Below are positions 46,150 to 54,201 of a stretch of DNA of 64,000 nt, piece after piece. Position 1 is the first letter of the stretch. Every line of letters starts with the position of its first letter. Made by a program: the position numbers and the translations under genes. Origin of the DNA: Aureococcus anophagefferens. Taxonomy: Eukaryota > Sar > Pelagophyceae > Pelagomonadales > Pelagomonadaceae. Below the pieces are notes generated by a model. It saw only the letters and a list, made by a program, of their open reading frames with translations. It was not told the origin of the DNA and did not search any database. The DNA is taken from assembly GCF_000186865.1 (NCBI RefSeq), contig NW_008705570.1, positions 1,548,280-1,612,279 on the forward strand, written 5' to 3'.

Positions 46150-47376
46150 ATGATGGACGGTGACATACCCGAGGTGTGGGGGACGGCACGTGGTATCATA
46201 ATGGCCGTGGAGAGTCAGAGCGACGCTGCGTCGCTTCGCGCTCTGATTCCACGGTTTCCGAATGAGCTAGTCGGGCAGCTGTCCTGCACGGTATTGCCGC
46301 GCGCCTGCGAACTTGGAGACGGGGAGATTTTGAGCATCCTGTTGGACGCCGGCTACGCCGTGAATCCCGACCTGGAGCAGCACCTGGAGCCCCGCACACA
46401 TGCTAATGAATCACCGCTGCACAAAGCCGTGGAAATGGGGCATGAGGATTGCGTCGCCATCCTCCTCGACGCGGGCGCCAACGTCGACGCCACGAACGTC
46501 GAAGCTGAGACACCACTACATTATGCTTGCTGGACGGGGGGCGCGCAGATAGTCGCGCGCTTACTGGAGGCGGGTGCATCAATCCACCACGATTCGGGCA
46601 TGGGCTACATGGAGGACTACGACCAGGACCAGATCGTGGGGAACGCCACCGGCCACCCGATCCACGTAGCGGCGGCCAAATCTCGTGAATGCGTCCAGCT
46701 ACTCCTAGATGCCGGTGCGACTACGGACGTTCGGGGTGTCTATTTCGGTCAGACACCTTTGCATCATGCAGCTGAAGCGGGGCAGCTCGAATCTCTTCGT
46801 CTACTGCTCGCGTCTGGCGCCGAGGTCGACGCGCCGGTGCAATGCCACGACGGCTCCCAAGACCCCAGCTCTGAAACCATCTTCTGCAACATGACCCGAA
46901 CACCGTTGTCATTTGCGTCGCAGGAGAACTGCATCGTCGCGCTCCTTGCCGCTGGCGCCGATGCGAGGAAGTCGACCATATGTCCCGCGGCGCTTTCTGG
47001 CAACCGGCGTCTTCTCTATCTGCTGCTGCGGGCCGGAGCGAGGATTTCATGGCGGGCGCGTGATGACAATCCCCCGGAGCCCGGCGAACAGCTGGGTGGG
47101 CGCGTGATGAAAGTTGATTGGTCTTTCTTCTATTTCGCGGGCCATAAGCCGATACCGAGCGAGGTCCCGGAGAGCACGAGGCTTTACCTGGAGAAGGTCA
47201 TCAAGGCGGGCCCGCGGGCCGGCGATTTCGCGCCCTACGAAGCGAAATGTCGCCAGGTGTGCGGGAGCATCGTGGTGCGACACGTCTCCGGCCATCGGCT
47301 CCCCCGTGCACTCGCGTGCGAAGTCGCTGCTTTCTGGGGCCACCTCGGGGGCGAGTCGGGGCATACTAGCGTGTGA
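46150..47376 (+). CDS. Ankyrin-repeat protein with atypical codon use, 408 aa
   Basis: Residues 75-300 hold ankyrin repeats: ESPLHKAVEMGHEDCVAILLDAG, TPLHYACWTGGAQIVARLLEAG, HPIHVAAAKSRECVQLLLDAG, TPLHHAAEAGQLESLRLLLASG and TPLSFASQENCIVALLAAG. The C-terminal 110 residues are not repetitive and include VDWSFFYFAGHKPIP and VVRHVSGHRLPRALACEVAAF. Third positions use A and T much more often than in neighbouring genes, so it may be a recent arrival or a young member of an expanded family. There are two adjacent ATGs at the start. Function unknown beyond protein binding. Confidence 0.82.
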   Translation: MMDGDIPEVWGTARGIIMAVESQSDAASLRALIPRFPNELVGQLSCTVLPRACELGDGEILSILLDAGYAVNPDLEQHLEPRTHANESPLHKAVEMGHEDCVAILLDAGANVDATNVEAETPLHYACWTGGAQIVARLLEAGASIHHDSGMGYMEDYDQDQIVGNATGHPIHVAAAKSRECVQLLLDAGATTDVRGVYFGQTPLHHAAEAGQLESLRLLLASGAEVDAPVQCHDGSQDPSSETIFCNMTRTPLSFASQENCIVALLAAGADARKSTICPAALSGNRRLLYLLLRAGARISWRARDDNPPEPGEQLGGRVMKVDWSFFYFAGHKPIPSEVPESTRLYLEKVIKAGPRAGDFAPYEAKCRQVCGSIVVRHVSGHRLPRALACEVAAFWGHLGGESGHTSV

Positions 47377-47638
47377 GTAACGGCCGGCATAGATGCGCAT
47401 GTGAAGTGTACGACGAGACCGTTCTTCCTGCGAGCGAGACTCTGGCGGCGGACGCGTGCGGCAAGGCGTGCAAGTAAGCCTTCAAGTAGGCCTGCGGCGC
47501 GCGGACGAACGATGATGAAGTCTGCCCGACGGAGTCTCGACGGGCGACGAGCAGGTTTGAACGAGTGCTCTCCGAGCTGCAGCCGCCCTCTGCCTCGTCC
47601 TTCGGTCCCCTGCACCGCACGTTCCAGCGCGCGAACCC

Positions 47639-49233
47639 ATGGCGAACGGCAAGATTCCCGAGGAGGACCTCATGGACGGGCGCGGCGCACCGCGTCCGCG
47701 GCGCGCCGCCGCGCCGGAAGACGCGCACTCCCTAGGTACTCGCTGGCCGAGGTCTTCGAGCAGTCGCGGTCCCACAGCGGCTACACCTACGACGACATCA
47801 TCGTGCTGCCCGGCGAGATCGACTTCGGCGTCGACGCCGTCGCGCTCGAGACCAAGGTGACGAAGAAGATCGCGCTGAAGACGCCGTTCGTCTCCTCGCC
47901 CATGGACACGGTGACGGAGGCGAACATGGCCATCGCGATCGCGCAGCACGGGGGCCTCGGCGTCATCCACTACAACATGCCCGTCGCGGACCAGGTCGCC
48001 GAGGTGAAGAAGGTCAAGGCCTACAAGAACGGGTTCATTTCGGCGCCCGTCGTGATGGCGCCGGACCAGACGATCGCCGAGCTCGACGACGTCAAGGAGA
48101 AGTACGGCCACTTCGGCATCCCCATCACGGTGGACGGCAAGCTCCACTCGAAGCTCGTGGGCATCGTCACGAAGCGCGACGTCGACTTCGTCGAGGACCG
48201 CGAGGGCACGAAGATCTCTTCGGTGATGTCGACGGATTTGGTGGTCGCGACGGAGCCGTGCACGCTCTCGGAGGCCAACGACGTCCTGTCGAAGAACAAG
48301 AAGGGCAAGCTGCCCATCGTCAACGCCAACTACGAGCTCGTGTCGCTCATCTCGCGCACGGACCTGCGGAAGGCGCGCGACTACCCGCTGTCGTCCGTCG
48401 GCGCGGACAAGAGCCTGCTCTGCGGCGCGGCCATCGGCACGCGGCCCAACGACCGCCTGCGCCTCAAGGAGCTCGTCGACGCCGGTCTGGACGTCGTCGT
48501 CCTCGACAGCTCCCAGGGCGACAGCGTCTTCCAGAAGGACATGGTCAAGTGGATCAAGGCGACGTTCCCGGGACTGGAGGTCATCGGCGGCAACGTCGTC
48601 ACGCGGCTCCAGGCCAAGCACCTCATCGAGGCCGGCGTCGACGGCCTGCGCGTGGGCATGGGCGTGGGCTCCATCTGCACGACGCAGGTCGTCTGCGCGT
48701 GCGGGCGCCCGCAGGCGTCCGCGGTCTACAACGTCGCGCGGCTCGCGCGCCAGTACGGCGTGCCCGTCATCGCCGACGGCGGCGTCGGCAACACGGGCCA
48801 CATCATCAAGGCCTTGATGTTGGGCGCGTCCTGCGTCATGATGGGCTCGATGCTCGCGGGCACCGACGAGTCGCCGGGCGAGTACTTCTTCCAGGACGGC
48901 GCGCGGCTCAAGCGCTACCGGGGCATGGGCTCCCTCGAGGCCATGAAGCAGGGCAGCGACAAGCGCTACTTCGCGTCCCAGGCCAAGGTCAAGGTCGCGC
49001 AGGGCGTCTCCGGCTCCGTCATCGACAAGGGGCCGCTCGCGTCCTACATCCCCTACCTCCGCCAGGGCATCCAGCACGGCATGCAGGACGCGGGCGTCAA
49101 GGACCTCCCGGGCCTCCTCCTCGCCGCGTCGTCGGGCAAGCTCCGCGTCGAGCTCCGCTCGCCCGCGGCCCAGAAGGAGGGCGGCGTCCACGGCCTCCAC
49201 TCCTACACCGTCCGCACGCACCAGTCCGCGTAG
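47639..49233 (+). CDS. IMPDH: Inosine-5'-monophosphate dehydrogenase, two exons, 512 aa
   Basis: Exons 47639-47679 and 47736-49233 with a 56-bp GC...AG intron. The join reads MANGKIPEEDLMDGYSLAEVF. Then come TYDDIIVLPGEIDFG, two CBS modules inserted in the barrel (about 110-230: VVMAPDQTIAELDD, SSVMSTDLVVATEPCTLSEA), DSSQGDS, the catalytic loop GVGSICTTQ with Cys at about 328, ADGGVGNTGHI and the flap GMGSLEAMKQGSDKRYF. The enzyme oxidises IMP to XMP with NAD+, the first step to GTP. All key residues are present. There is no GT in the exon 1 end region, so a GC donor is needed. Confidence 0.93.
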
Positions 49234-49444
49234 GCCACCGGCGCGCGTCCCGCGGCCCAAGCCCCGCGGCGCACCCCGGGTAAAAAGAGCGACGGCAGAA
49301 CGCTCGGGCGTTTTATTGAACCATACATTGCCCTTAGGTTGCACTTTCTTCGCAGAGCTCTCTCGTGAGCTACCCACCGCGCCGTCGTCGTGCGTGGGCC
49401 TCCACCGCTGCGCCACGATACGTTTGCTGTCGTCGCGCGCAACG

Positions 49445-49789
49445 ATGGCGAAAGCTCTCACGATTACCCACTGCCCGCACTGATCCTACAACAAGAAGGT
49501 CGGGTTTCTCCTGCAGAAGCTGCGGACCAACGCCGACCTGAACATCACGGAGAAGCACGTCGACGCGCGCGGCATCCTCTACATCGACACGGCCGAGGGC
49601 CGCTACTACGCGAAGCGGCGCTACCCGGACGTCAAAAATCCGCAGCCGACGCCCGCGGAGGTCGACGGGTTCGTGAAGGAATTCGTCGGCCGCCCGCTGG
49701 ACGCCGACGAGCGCGCGCGCTACGAGGAGATCCATCGCATCCAAGCCGCGCACTTGCTCGAGAAGTTCGGGCCCCAGGACGGCATGTGA
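49445..49789 (+). CDS. Selenoprotein with CxxU motif, thioredoxin-like, 114 aa
   Basis: ATG at 49445 gives MAKALTITHCPH, then an in-frame TGA (49481-49483), then SYNKKVGFLLQKLRTN and on to a TGA stop at 49787. Read as selenocysteine, this forms Cys10-Pro-His-Sec13 after a beta strand and before a helix, the layout of Rdx-type (SelW/SelH-like) thioredoxin folds. Codon bias after the TGA is strong. A SECIS-like hairpin starts about 40 bases after the stop. The exact family is not recognised; the C-terminal half (ERARYEEIHRIQAAHLLEKF) is helical. It is probably a redox protein. An intron removing the TGA is unlikely because no GT lies between. Confidence 0.78.
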
Positions 49790-49819
49790 TGCTGCGCGTG
49801 AACGAATCGCGCCAACCAC

Positions 49820-49876
49820 GGGGACGAACATGACGGCGCGCGCGGAAAACGACCGCGCGCCCTGACACCCAACCCC
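49820..49876 (+). promoter_or_regulatory. SECIS element in the selenoprotein 3' UTR
   Basis: ATGAC at 49830 and CTGAC at 49862 give the non-Watson-Crick quartet (tandem G-A). Helix II is GGCGCGCG (49835-49842) with CGCGCGCC (49854-49861), 8 perfect pairs. The apical loop CGGAAAACGAC has the unpaired A run 12 bases after the ATGA, as in eukaryotic SECIS. GGGG (49820-49823) can pair with CCCC (49873-49876) below. It directs Sec insertion at the TGA of the gene at 49445. Confidence 0.8.
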
Positions 49877-49954
49877 ACAGCGTGCCTAACCTGACGCCTG
49901 GTGTACAGTGCCTAGTCTCACGCCTTGTGTAGTGTATCTCTGGTACCGTCGGGA

Positions 49955-50321
49955 CTAGCTCTGCCCGGCGGGGGCGTCGTCGGCCGGCGCGCGCGGCGTT
50001 TCGGGCGGCGGCTCGTCGGCCTCGGTTTTCGAGCGCGAAGTTCCCGCGCCGTCGTCGGCGCAGCATCGCGTCGGAGGCTTGCGCGAGCTCGGCGTCGTAG
50101 GCGGCGGCGCGCGCGGCCGTGTCCTCTGCGCGCGGGTTCGTCGCTCTCTCGAGGCCGTCGCACCACGGGCCTTTGCCGTCGATGCACACGAGGGCCGCGT
50201 CGGCGCGCGGCGCGACAAAAGACGCGACGGCGGGCGGCAGCGTTGCGAAGAGGCTGCGGCGCGTCGCCCTCGGCGGCGAGAGCGCATAGCTCGACACTGC
50301 TAAAAGGAGTAGGAGCCTCAT
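49955..50321 (-). CDS. Small probable plastid/thylakoid protein with apparent frame shift
   Basis: Starting at 50321, MRLLLLLAVSSYALS is a signal peptide. Then comes PPRATRRSLFATLPPAVASF up to RADAA, which has a twin-Arg and hydrophobic stretch ending AxA, as in thylakoid lumen transfer signals. Mature sequence follows (VCIDGKGPWCDGLERATNP, AAYDAELAQASDAML). Near 50070 the codon bias moves one frame over, giving a tail ending PADDAPAGQS at 49955. A 1-base indel or error is likely. Family unknown. It is the least certain of the plastid candidates. Confidence 0.42.
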
Positions 50322-50635
50322 GCTTTGCGGTCCGCGTCTTTCGCGCTGCTGTTCGTCGCGAGAAATTTCTGGCCGGCCGTGTAGCAGAGATGTAGCGTGA
50401 GCACAGCGGCGAATCCAGCACTCAATAAGAGCTGGGTGCGCTTGTCTACCATAGCCCAGCAGAGAGAGCGGTCGAGACGCGGCTCGATCGATCAATTGAG
50501 AGAGGGAGACAGGTAAACATCGACATTGCCGCCTCATTGCAGTGGGCTGCAGGGTGTCTAGTGGGCATCTTCACGCACGTTTTGCGTTCCGACCGCGACG
50601 CCGAATTCGCCCAGACACGCAAACATATACGCTAA
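50322..50635. other. Intergenic between two minus-strand genes
   Basis: 314 bp of moderate GC, probably the promoter of the minus-strand gene at 50321 and the 3' side of the membrane protein ending at 50636. A CATTGCAGTG word lies at 50535. No gene seen. Confidence 0.4.
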
Positions 50636-51376
50636 TTACAAGTCCTCCATCGTCACGCCGCCGACGACGAAGCCCTCCCCGTCGTTCGGGACCATCTCGA
50701 AGCCGCGGGGCGAGCTCGGCGACCGCGGCGCGCGCGGCGGCGGCGGCGGCGGCGGCGGCGCGCGCGGCGGGTCGACCCAGAGCGCCTCCGTGGGCGCCTT
50801 GTCCGCCGGGACGCTCGCCGCGGCGGGTTTCTCGCGCCTCCGGCACACGTAGGCGCCGCACGCGAACGAGAAGCCGTTCAGCAGCGCGAGAAAAACACAG
50901 AGCCAGAAGAGCATGTCCCGGTCGCCGCCGTCGTCGTCGTCGTCGTCGGTCGCCGGCTCCGAGGGCGCCGCCGTGGGCGCCGGCGTCGCGCCGACGTTTC
51001 GGCAGCAGCCGCAGTCGTCGCCGCAGCCGCTGTCGGAGAAGTCGCCGCCCACAGCATCGCAGTCGTCCGACGACGCCATGCAGAGGCCGTCGTGCTTCGC
51101 GAGGCAGTAGCTCATGGCGACGGTTCCCGCGGTCTCGCAGGTCGGGAGAATCCGCGGCTGTTTGCAGCAGAAGCACGCGGCCCCGCAGCCGGCGTCGCCG
51201 TTGCCGAAGCCGCCCATGGCGTCGCACTCGCCCGTGGAGTTGACGCAGACGCCGCCGCTCGTCGCGTTGCAGTAGGCCTCGGCCAGCGGCGGCGCGAACT
51301 CGCACATGGTCGCGGGCAGCCCCTGGGTGACGCTCCATGGCGCTGCGAGCGCGACGAGGCGTGCGAAGCTGCCCAT
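50636..51376 (-). CDS. Cys-rich single-pass membrane protein, 246 aa
   Basis: Signal peptide (MGSFARLVALAAPWSV), then two related Cys-rich modules of about 50 residues: CEFAPPLAEAYCNATSGGVC...CGAACFCC and CETAGTVAMSYCLAKHDGLC...CGDDCGCC, each with eight or nine Cys and one Asp-rich loop. A linker rich in Asp follows (ATDDDDDDGGD), then one membrane span (LFWLCVFLALLNGFSFACGA), a basic stop-transfer CRRREK and a Pro-rich cytosolic tail with a run of eight Pro. This is type I topology. It may be a surface adhesion or receptor protein. No family recognised. Confidence 0.7.
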   Translation of the reverse strand: MGSFARLVALAAPWSVTQGLPATMCEFAPPLAEAYCNATSGGVCVNSTGECDAMGGFGNGDAGCGAACFCCKQPRILPTCETAGTVAMSYCLAKHDGLCMASSDDCDAVGGDFSDSGCGDDCGCCRNVGATPAPTAAPSEPATDDDDDDGGDRDMLFWLCVFLALLNGFSFACGAYVCRRREKPAAASVPADKAPTEALWVDPPRAPPPPPPPPRAPRSPSSPRGFEMVPNDGEGFVVGGVTMEDL

Positions 51377-51583
51377 GCCGCTCGAAGCACCCGGTCGCCG
51401 CTGATGCCCGACTGCGGACAGTCCCAATTCCCGACGACGCCGTGCGCCGGATGGGCAGAAGAAGCTTCGCGCGCAGTCCCGAAGTTCAATAATCACTTCA
51501 AGCTGGGAGTATTGCCACAAAGAGCTCTCAAAAGCGCCGGCGCCGCCGTCGCTGTGCAACGCAACGCAGCCAAAGCGACGACC
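51377..51583. promoter_or_regulatory. Divergent promoter between Cys-rich membrane protein and ARM-like genes
   Basis: 207 bp between ATGs, less GC-biased than coding DNA, with CAATAATCACTTC near 51487. No clear core element. Confidence 0.4.
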
Positions 51584-52324
51584 ATGTCCGCCCAGCAGCG
51601 CGCCTCCTTGGACTATTCGAAGTTCGACATCGACATCGTCGACAGCGACGAGGAGGCGATCGCGCCCGCCTGGGAGGCGGCGAAGAAGGCCTCGGCGGCC
51701 GCCAAGGCGCGCCTCGACGCCGAGTCGGCCGTCGAGGCGGCGAAGACCATGGCGCGCGCGCCGACGCGGACCGTCGTCGGTCCGGAGCCCGAGGGCGGCC
51801 CGTCGAACCCCTTCGACTTCGACCTCGACAACGCGCTGAAGTTGTTGGAGAAGGCCGAGGCCGGAGTCTGCGAGAGCTTCCTCGAGGCGCTCTCGACGCA
51901 GCTCTTCAACGCGCCGCTGCGCAAGGCCGCGGCGGGCGAGGCCGGCGCGCTCGCGGCCATCGTCGGCACGCTCACGCGCCACCCGGGCCACGCGGGCGTC
52001 GCGGCCAAGGGCTGCCGCGCGATGCGCCACCTCTGCTTCGGCAACGCGCTCAACTGCGCGTCCGCGGAGGCCTGCGGCGCCGTGTCCGCCATCGCCGTCG
52101 CCCTCACGGTCCACGACACCGGCGACGTGCGCCACGAGGGCGTCTGGGCGCTGACCGTGCTCTGCAACTCGTCGGAGACGGCCCTCCGGGCCGCGAGCCG
52201 GACGTGCTTCGACCGCCTCACGGCCATCGCCGGCGACCTGGAGGCGAGCGGCGCCCAGACGTCGGCCATGGCCATGTTCCTCGTCGAGAAGGTCGGCGAG
52301 TGGCGCTGCGGCGGGAACCGGTAA
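51584..52324 (+). CDS. Armadillo-like helical repeat protein, 246 aa
   Basis: The N-terminus LDYSKFDIDIVDSDEE is the same motif as in the protein at 26073. After an Ala/Lys-rich helix, residues about 100-240 form ARM-like helical hairpins: LRKAAAGEAGALAAIVGTLTRHP, VAAKGCRAMRHLCFGNALN, CGAVSAIAVALTVHDTGDVRHEGVWALTVLCN. It has only three or so repeats, short for ARM families, so it is probably a small scaffold or regulator. No signal peptide. Cytosolic or nuclear. Confidence 0.68.
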   Translation: MSAQQRASLDYSKFDIDIVDSDEEAIAPAWEAAKKASAAAKARLDAESAVEAAKTMARAPTRTVVGPEPEGGPSNPFDFDLDNALKLLEKAEAGVCESFLEALSTQLFNAPLRKAAAGEAGALAAIVGTLTRHPGHAGVAAKGCRAMRHLCFGNALNCASAEACGAVSAIAVALTVHDTGDVRHEGVWALTVLCNSSETALRAASRTCFDRLTAIAGDLEASGAQTSAMAMFLVEKVGEWRCGGNR

Positions 52325-52336
52325 TTTTGGATCGTC

Positions 52337-53005
52337 TTATTTCTTCGCCTTCTTCGCCGGCGGCGCGCGCGCGGTGAGCGGCTTCGGCAGCGGCGGCGGC
52401 AGGGGCGGCGGCGGCGGCAGGGCCCGCGGCGGCGGCGGCGCGGCGGGCGGCGGCGCCGGCGGCGGCGCGGGCGCCGGCTCGACCTGCCGGTACTCGGAGA
52501 GCTCCGAGTTGTACCGCGTCCGGTCCGCCGCGGCGAGGTCCTCGAAGGGCTTCTTCTCCTGCGGCGTCGCCGCCTTCCACATGGCGCCGACGGTCTTGCC
52601 GAGGTCGCCGAAGGTCAGGTCGCTGTTCTCCCGCTTGAGCAGCAGGCGGTGGTGCTTCGAGAAGTACCTGCGCGGGTTCGGCGGTTTCGGGAGACCCGCG
52701 GCGGCGGGCGCGCGCGGGCGGACGCACATGTAGGCGGAGGTCGCGGACTTCGGCGCCTTGGGGTCCTTCTCCCGCCGCTCCTTGCGCTTCCGCGGCTGCG
52801 CCGTCACGCCCGGCTTCTTCTGCTCCGCGTACGTCGCCGACAGCACGCCGTAGGCGCGCGCGCGATCCGCCGGCAGCGCCTTCCACTTGTCGGCGATGAG
52901 CGCGCTGAGCTCGTGGGGCGCCAGGGTCGGGTGCGCCGCCTGCACGACGTCGCGGTGCTCGCAGAAGAAGAGCATGAACGGCGTCAGCCGCTCGCCGGAG
53001 CTCAT
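52337..53005 (-). CDS. Double HMG-box protein, two exons, 202 aa
   Basis: The first HMG box lies at residues 5-65 (RLTPFMLFFCEHRDVVQAAHP, LIADKWKALPADRARAY). The second starts DPKAPKSATSAYM and continues YFSKHHRLLLKRENSDLTFGDLGKTVGAMWK. Between these a 60-nt intron (52668-52727, GT...AG, no stop and divisible by three) must be removed; unspliced, the box would gain 20 extra residues in helix 1. The C-terminus is a Pro/Ala tail ending in a basic cluster (PPAKKAKK). It should bend DNA in chromatin, with no sequence specificity evident. Confidence 0.85.
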   Translation of the reverse strand: MSSGERLTPFMLFFCEHRDVVQAAHPTLAPHELSALIADKWKALPADRARAYGVLSATYAEQKKPGVTAQPRKRKERREKDPKAPKSATSAYMCVRPRAPAAAGLPKPPNPRRYFSKHHRLLLKRENSDLTFGDLGKTVGAMWKAATPQEKKPFEDLAAADRTRYNSELSEYRQVEPAPAPPPAPPPAAPPPPRALPPPPPLPPPLPKPLTARAPPAKKAKK

Positions 53006-53317
53006 GGCGCTGGAACGGCGAGGCGCGCGCGGCGCAGCGGTCGCGGCGGTGCGCGCCTTCGCGTGCGGCGCGTGGAGCGGCGGCCGCGCGGCGCTATGCC
53101 TCGCCCCGGCGCCGGCGTCGACGGGTAGGGCGCGCAGCGATCACGGAGCTCTCAGTCAAGGAGGGCCATCGTCTCGGCGGTGGGCGGCCGAGCTCGCGGG
53201 GCCGGCCGAGCCGTCCGGTGCCGCCCGCCGGAGCGTGCGACGCGGCCGGCACCTCGATCGGCTCCCTCAGCCCGAGGCGAATACTCCTAGCTACACATAA
53301 CCATACACGCGAGGCCA
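53006..53317. other. Intergenic between Tic22-like and HMG-box genes
   Basis: 312 bp, GC-rich at the right end of the HMG gene and unbiased elsewhere. It holds the HMG promoter and the 3' flank of the Tic22-like gene (ACACATAACCATACAC just after its stop). No gene, RNA or repeat recognised. Confidence 0.4.
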
Positions 53318-54109
53318 TCACCCCCGGATGCCCCAGTTCGTGCCCGGGATGGGCGTCACGGGCGGGCCGCCGCCGGCCTCCACCTCGCCCCCCGGCCGCC
53401 CGTTCTGGAGCCAGGCGACGGACGCCGCCGGCGGGACGAACTGGAAGCCCACGGCCCCCGCGGAGCGCCGCGTCACGAGGTCGAGCGCGCGGTCGAGGGA
53501 AATGCAGACGATCGTCAGGTCGAAGCCCGCGGGGTCGTCGCCGGGTTGCTGCGTCGGTGGCTTGGCGTTGCCCACGGCCCGCTCCGCGTCGTCGGGGCAC
53601 ATGAACAATGGGCACACCGTCTCGCCGTAGGCGTTGGGCATCGTCATCTGGAGGCAGCCGAAGAGCGGGATCGTGCCGTCGTCCCAGGCCTCGCCGCTCG
53701 GGTTCCGCGCGGCGTCGAGCGCGGCACTCCCCGGCACGACGACGGCGCCGCCTGCCGCCTTTCGCTCGTAGGCGTCGCCGAGGCCGATGGCGACGAGCCG
53801 CAGGCCGAGGCCGGGATACGCCTTCCGGTTCTGCGCGAGCGCCTCCTGCGCTTCGGCGCAGTCCGCGTAGCAGAGCGCCAGCGGCTTCCCGTCGCGCTCG
53901 TATTCTAACGGGTTGCCCTGTTCGTTGCAGTGCACGAAGACCGGCAGCTCGTTGAGCTCCTCGAGGAGCTTCGGGGTGAGGGTTGTGGTGGCGCGGAGAG
54001 CGGTGTTTCGGCGTGGTTGTGCTATGGGTGCGAACAACGACTCGGCGCGATGCAAGGCAAGCAAGCAGACGACCAGGCACGGCCAGACCCCCTGATTCGG
54101 CAGGCGCAT
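53318..54109 (-). CDS. Tic22-like plastid protein, 263 aa
   Basis: The N-terminus is bipartite: signal peptide MRLPNQGVWPCLVVCLLALH, then RAESLFAPIAQPRRN with Phe at the cleavage region, as in ASAFAP plastid signals of algae with complex red plastids. The mature part resembles Tic22/YCF39-type sequences: LPVFVHCNEQGNPLEYERDGKPLALCYADCAEAQEAL, GLGLRLVAIGLGDAYER, and later GDDPAGFDLTIVCISLDRALDLV and VGFQFVPPAASVAWLQ. Tic22 is an import-related chaperone in the plastid intermembrane space. Placement in one of the inner plastid compartments is inferred from the targeting signal. Confidence 0.75.
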   Translation of the reverse strand: MRLPNQGVWPCLVVCLLALHRAESLFAPIAQPRRNTALRATTTLTPKLLEELNELPVFVHCNEQGNPLEYERDGKPLALCYADCAEAQEALAQNRKAYPGLGLRLVAIGLGDAYERKAAGGAVVVPGSAALDAARNPSGEAWDDGTIPLFGCLQMTMPNAYGETVCPLFMCPDDAERAVGNAKPPTQQPGDDPAGFDLTIVCISLDRALDLVTRRSAGAVGFQFVPPAASVAWLQNGRPGGEVEAGGGPPVTPIPGTNWGIRG

Positions 54110-54201
54110 CGCGTGAGCGTCTGCAAGTTGAACAGTTCTTTGCAGGCGAAGTCGCTTTGAGAGAGCATGGTCGCCTAATCAAGGGAGACTTGCACCCTAA
54201 G

